In this document: positions 5,483 to 7,973 of the stretch, in pieces
How positions within the stretch are numbered: position 1 is the first letter of the stretch
How the letters are laid out: each line of letters starts with the position of its first letter
Assembly: GCA_021775195.1 (NCBI GenBank)
Contig: JAJFIG010000118.1
Span: forward strand, 1 to 7,973
DNA: 7,973 nucleotides
Source: Rhodospirillales bacterium
GTDB taxonomy: Bacteria > Pseudomonadota > Alphaproteobacteria > Rhodospirillales > 2-02-FULL-58-16
Direction of reading: 5' to 3'
Notes under the pieces: generated by a model
Database searches by the model: none
Told to the model about the DNA's origin: nothing
The model's input: only the letters and a program-made list of their open reading frames with translations
Made by a program: the position numbers and the translations under genes

Positions 5483-6130
5483 ATGGCGGGTTCCGGTGTT
5501 CCGGTGGCCGGCGTGCTGTTGGCCGGCGGGAAGTCGCGCCGCATGGGCGGTGGCGAGAAGTTCATGCGTCCCCTTGGCGGACGACCGATCCTGGAACGGG
5601 TGGTCGAACGGGCGCGGCCCCAGGTCGCGAACCTGATCCTCAATACCGGTGGTGATCCGACGCGCTTCCAGTCCCTGGGCCTGCCGGTGGTGGCCGACGT
5701 GATCGAGGGCTTCGCCGGCCCCCTGGCCGGAATCCTTACCGGGCTCGAATGGGCGGCGGCGAACGTGCCGGAGGCGCCCTGGGTGGCGTCGTTCGCCACC
5801 GACGCTCCGTTCCTGCCCGGGGACCTGGTCGAGCGCCTGATGGCGGCAGTGGCCGACGATGGCGCGGAGATCGCCTGCGCGGTTTCCAAGGGGCGCACCC
5901 ATCCGGTGTTCGCGTTGTGGCCGGTGGGCCTGCGGGATGCCCTGCGACGGGCCATGGTCGAGGACGACATGCGCAAGATCGACCGCTGGACGGCGGCTTA
6001 CCGGGTTGCCCACGTCGATTTCGTCGACGATCCCGTCGACCCGTTTTTCAACGTCAACCGGCCCGAGGATTTGGCCGAGGCGGAAATCCTGCTGGCAGGG
6101 CTGGCCGATACGGCCCGGGGGGCGGCATGA
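5483..6130 (+). CDS. mobA: Molybdenum cofactor guanylyltransferase MobA
   Basis: A 215-residue cytoplasmic nucleotidyltransferase that transfers GMP from GTP to the metal-pterin cofactor, giving the MGD form used by DMSO-reductase-family enzymes such as formate dehydrogenase. The N-terminal nucleotide-binding signature LAGGKSRRMGGGEK is at residues 13-26. The metal-binding acidic motif is in ATDAPF at 105-110 (Asp107), and the late signature FFNVNRPEDL is at 188-197. Length is typical. The start ATG begins on the base after the fdhD stop, with a purine-rich AAGGGGAG 8-15 bases upstream, so the two genes are very likely co-translated. Its TGA overlaps the next gene's ATG (ATGA). A MobA beside FdhD fits cofactor supply dedicated to formate dehydrogenase. 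Confidence 0.92.
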   Translation: MAGSGVPVAGVLLAGGKSRRMGGGEKFMRPLGGRPILERVVERARPQVANLILNTGGDPTRFQSLGLPVVADVIEGFAGPLAGILTGLEWAAANVPEAPWVASFATDAPFLPGDLVERLMAAVADDGAEIACAVSKGRTHPVFALWPVGLRDALRRAMVEDDMRKIDRWTAAYRVAHVDFVDDPVDPFFNVNRPEDLAEAEILLAGLADTARGAA

Positions 6131-6666
6131 CGACACCCACCGAAAGCATTCCCGTCGGCATCGTCCTCGAGCGCCGCGAGATCGACAACCCCTGGCAGGA
6201 CTACACCTGGCGCCCGGTGGTGGTGATGCCGGGGGCGCCGGCCGTCGACGAATGGCGGGTTCTACAGGAGGGCGACGGCTGGGCCCATTTCCTGGCCGGA
6301 ACCCTGGACGTCGAGCTCTACCCCAAGGAAACCGACGGCTACCTGGTCAACCTCAACAACCCGCCGCCCAAGGTGTTCATTGTCCTGCGTCAGGACGAAG
6401 ACGGCGACGACGCGCTGTCCGGCGGCCACGACGTGGTGCCGTTTCTGGCCACCGTCTGTCCGCACGAGGCTCAGGACTACGAGGACAGCGGCGAGGAATT
6501 GGTCGGTGCCGTGCTCATGCCCGACGAGATGGAGACAGTGCTCAAGGCTTTCGTCGACGCCCACCACGTCGAGGTGAAATTCAAGAAACGCAAGCGCCGA
6601 CCCTACGACCCGCGCAAGGGTGGCGGTATCGACAGGCCCGCCGAGAGTGATGAACACAATGGCTGA
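6127..6666 (+). CDS. DUF3305 family protein
   Basis: A 179-residue soluble protein with no signal peptide or membrane segment. The N-terminal block IPVGIVLERREIDNPWQDYTWRPVVVMPGAP at 8-38 is the recognisable DUF3305 signature. A second conserved-looking part covers 60-90 (LDVELYPKETDGYLVNLNNPPPKVFIVLR), and the tail from about 150 is basic (KFKKRKRRPYDPRKGG). DUF3305 has no established biochemical role that I know of; its genes commonly sit beside DUF3306 in bacterial formate dehydrogenase clusters, which is the case here. The ATG at 6127 overlaps the mobA TGA, supporting translational coupling. A longer open frame exists upstream but only as a shadow of mobA. The family assignment is from memory of the N-terminal block. 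Confidence 0.85.
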   Translation: MTTPTESIPVGIVLERREIDNPWQDYTWRPVVVMPGAPAVDEWRVLQEGDGWAHFLAGTLDVELYPKETDGYLVNLNNPPPKVFIVLRQDEDGDDALSGGHDVVPFLATVCPHEAQDYEDSGEELVGAVLMPDEMETVLKAFVDAHHVEVKFKKRKRRPYDPRKGGGIDRPAESDEHNG

Positions 6667-6674
6667 CACGTATC

Positions 6675-7313
6675 ATGGCTGAAGAGGGCGAAGGACGGCT
6701 GACGCGCTGGTCCCGGCGCAAACGCCAGGAGCAGCAGACGCGGCGGCGCGGCGGCGCGGCGCCGACGGCGGTGGCCAGTGTCGATCCCGGAATGACGCCG
6801 CTACCCGGTGAGGCCGAGTCCGGGTTGCCGGCGGCGATTCCCGGCGACGATACCGGGACGCCGGAGGTGGTAGACGAGGAGGCGGTCCGGGACCTGCCGC
6901 CCGTCGACAGCCTGGACAAGGATTCTGACTACACGCCCTTCCTCAACGCCGGGGTGCCGGGGAAGCTGGCGCGGGCGGCGCTGCGCAAGCTGTGGAGCAG
7001 CGACCCCGCCTTCAACATCCGCGACGGACTTGACGATTACGACGAGGACTTCACCATCATCGAGGCGATGAAGGGGGCGCTGGAGGACAAGCTCGCCGAG
7101 GGCAAGGACAAAGCCGCCAAGGAAGATAAGACCGAAGAGACCAAAGAGACGGAAGAGGACGTCAACGGCGTCAAAGAAGACATGGACGAAGCCGGGGACG
7201 GCGAAGATGACGGCGACGAACTCGCTGCAGCCGAAACGGAAGACGTTGGGGCCGAGGCCGACGAGCCGGGGCCGGAGACGCCACCGGGCAAGAGCAAGAA
7301 CAAGCGGGCCTGA
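6675..7313 (+). CDS. DUF3306 family protein with charged C-terminal tail
   Basis: A 212-residue soluble protein. It opens with the DUF3306-like RLTRWSRRKRQEQ at 8-20, then a low-complexity linker. The conserved core follows, with LPPVDSLDKDSDYTPFL at 74-90 and PGKLARAALRKLWSSDPAFN at 95-114, ending at NIRDGLDDYDEDF at 114-126. From about 132 to the end it is dominated by Lys, Glu and Asp, ending in basic KSKNKRA. Function is unknown; DUF3306 is usually paired with DUF3305 in formate dehydrogenase loci. It starts 8 bp after the DUF3305 stop and has no clear Shine-Dalgarno, so it may depend on coupling with the upstream gene. The DNA of the linker (about 6739-6770) is a run of CGG/GCG repeats. 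Confidence 0.82.
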   Translation: MAEEGEGRLTRWSRRKRQEQQTRRRGGAAPTAVASVDPGMTPLPGEAESGLPAAIPGDDTGTPEVVDEEAVRDLPPVDSLDKDSDYTPFLNAGVPGKLARAALRKLWSSDPAFNIRDGLDDYDEDFTIIEAMKGALEDKLAEGKDKAAKEDKTEETKETEEDVNGVKEDMDEAGDGEDDGDELAAAETEDVGAEADEPGPETPPGKSKNKRA

Positions 7314-7322
7314 CCGGCCCGC
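7304..7322 (+). other. Inverted repeat over the DUF3306 stop codon
   Basis: GCGGGCC and its exact complement GGCCCGC flank the five bases TGACC, which contain the DUF3306 stop. The RNA hairpin would be 7 G-C pairs with a 5-nt loop. A-rich and G-rich sequence follows, not a U-run, so it is a poor intrinsic terminator; it may instead mark a processing or stability boundary between DUF3306 and the next gene. Confidence 0.45.
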
Positions 7323-7343
7323 GGCGCAAAAGGGGGAAACGGA

Positions 7344-7973
7344 ATGTCGCCGGCACCCGAATGGCAGGAAGGGATCATGCCCCTGTGGCCGACGCTGTTC
7401 GTGCAGCGCCGCCTGCCCGGGCACGAGGACCCCGGGCGCCAGCTGGTCAAGTTGGTGCGCGAGCTCGAGGGTGCCAACAAGGACCTGACCACCGACTATA
7501 AGGACCCCGACCTCTTCAACCGCGACCATCCAGGGATGAACTGGCTGCGCGGCCACGTCAACCAGACCATCATCGACTACCTGAGGGCGCTGGGCATCGA
7601 CTACCCGGTCAACTGGACCATCCACGGCTGGGCCAACGTCAACCGGTTCGGCGACTACCACGACACCCACAATCATCCGCGCTCGTACCTCAGCGGCACC
7701 TACTACGTGAAGATGCCGAAGAAGCCCGAGAAGCTGGAGACGCGGAATGACCTGCGTCCCGGCTGCATCACGTTTTACGACCCCCGGCCGGGGGTGAACA
7801 TGAACGCGATCAAGGACGACCCCTACGTCGACCCGGAATACACGGTGCTGCCGGAAGCGGGGATGCTGCTTCTCTGGCCCGGCTTCATCAACCACTTCGT
7901 CCATCCCAACCTGTCGAAGAGCATGCGTATCAGCATCAGCTTCAACGTCGTCCTTAAATGGGCCGATCACTAC
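7344..7973 (+). CDS. Putative 2OG-Fe(II) oxygenase (TIGR02466-like), 3'-truncated
   Basis: An open frame of 210 codons from the ATG at 7344 to the window edge with no stop. The start is supported by AGGGGG seven bases upstream and lies 30 bp after the DUF3306 stop. The product resembles the TIGR02466 / 2OG-FeII_Oxy_5 family: IHGWANVNRFGDYHDTHNHP at 93-112, then SYLSGTYYVKMP at 114-125, ITFYDPRP at 142-149, LPEAGMLLLWPGFINHFVHPN at 169-189 and RISISFNVVL at 195-204. Likely iron ligands are among His109/His111 and His184/His187, and Arg195 fits the position of the 2-oxoglutarate-binding arginine; these are inferences from spacing. Such enzymes hydroxylate or otherwise oxidise proteins or small molecules; the substrate is unknown. 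Compared with relatives it probably lacks only a few C-terminal residues in this window. Same strand and close spacing suggest it is in the fdhD operon. Confidence 0.78.
   Translation, partial: MSPAPEWQEGIMPLWPTLFVQRRLPGHEDPGRQLVKLVRELEGANKDLTTDYKDPDLFNRDHPGMNWLRGHVNQTIIDYLRALGIDYPVNWTIHGWANVNRFGDYHDTHNHPRSYLSGTYYVKMPKKPEKLETRNDLRPGCITFYDPRPGVNMNAIKDDPYVDPEYTVLPEAGMLLLWPGFINHFVHPNLSKSMRISISFNVVLKWADHY

Noticed and set aside
6650..6682. Tiny open frame (10 codons) between DUF3305 and DUF3306
   Set aside because: It overlaps both the DUF3305 end and the DUF3306 start and has no ribosome binding site; it is probably chance.
6739..6770. CGG/GCG repeat run in the DUF3306 gene
   Set aside because: It encodes an Arg/Gly/Ala linker and looks like ordinary GC-rich low complexity, not a regulatory or mobile repeat.
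6801..7970. Long minus-strand open frame (389 codons) opposite DUF3306 and the oxygenase gene
   Set aside because: It lies antisense to two recognisable genes, has no ribosome site or family motif, and its composition is typical of antisense frames in GC-rich DNA.
1..7973. CRISPR array, tRNA, rRNA, insertion sequence or integration site
   Set aside because: No regularly spaced direct repeats, tRNA-like cloverleaf, transposase frame or flanking terminal repeats were seen on reading; the window is almost entirely filled by the listed genes.

Overview
The window is a GC-rich (especially at third codon positions), gene-dense stretch that looks proteobacterial, most likely alphaproteobacterial of a Rhodospirillales-like kind. 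That placement rests on base composition and on the paired DUF3305/DUF3306 genes of formate dehydrogenase loci; there is no rRNA or marker gene to confirm it. All calls come from reading the sequence and from remembered family motifs; no database search was run.

Layout. (1) 1-678, plus strand: the C-terminal part of a YraQ/ArsP-type (DUF318) permease, cut by the window edge. (2) 682-3019, minus strand: a compact three-gene tungstate-type ABC importer in the order tupB-tupC-tupA (membrane protein, ATPase, periplasmic binding protein) with overlapping genes. Its last gene runs tail-to-tail into the permease with 3 bp between the stops. (3) 3020-3210: an AT-rich divergent intergenic region with two perfect 7-bp-arm inverted repeats. 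(4) 3211-4422, plus strand: a Tat-exported, short PhoX-family (DUF839) protein. (5) 4423-4567: a perfect 26-bp palindrome, then about 90 bp with three consecutive possible stem-loops. (6) 4568-7973, plus strand: a tightly packed operon fdhD - mobA - DUF3305 - DUF3306 - 2OG-Fe(II) oxygenase-like gene, the last running off the right edge just short of its expected end.

How the genes may work together: TupABC would import tungstate (or molybdate). MobA would add GMP to the pterin cofactor and FdhD would deliver sulfur to the Mo/W-bisMGD centre of a formate dehydrogenase. DUF3305 and DUF3306 are small proteins that commonly sit in such loci. The window therefore reads as the metal-supply and cofactor-maturation side of a Mo- or W-dependent formate dehydrogenase; the enzyme itself is not visible and may lie to the right. 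The PhoX-like protein and the 2OG oxygenase have no obvious place in this scheme.

I do not see a clearly new system. The items most worth following up are the structured segment ahead of fdhD, the unusual cysteine layout of FdhD, the palindromes, the PhoX-like protein beside the importer, and the oxygenase at the end of the formate dehydrogenase accessory operon.
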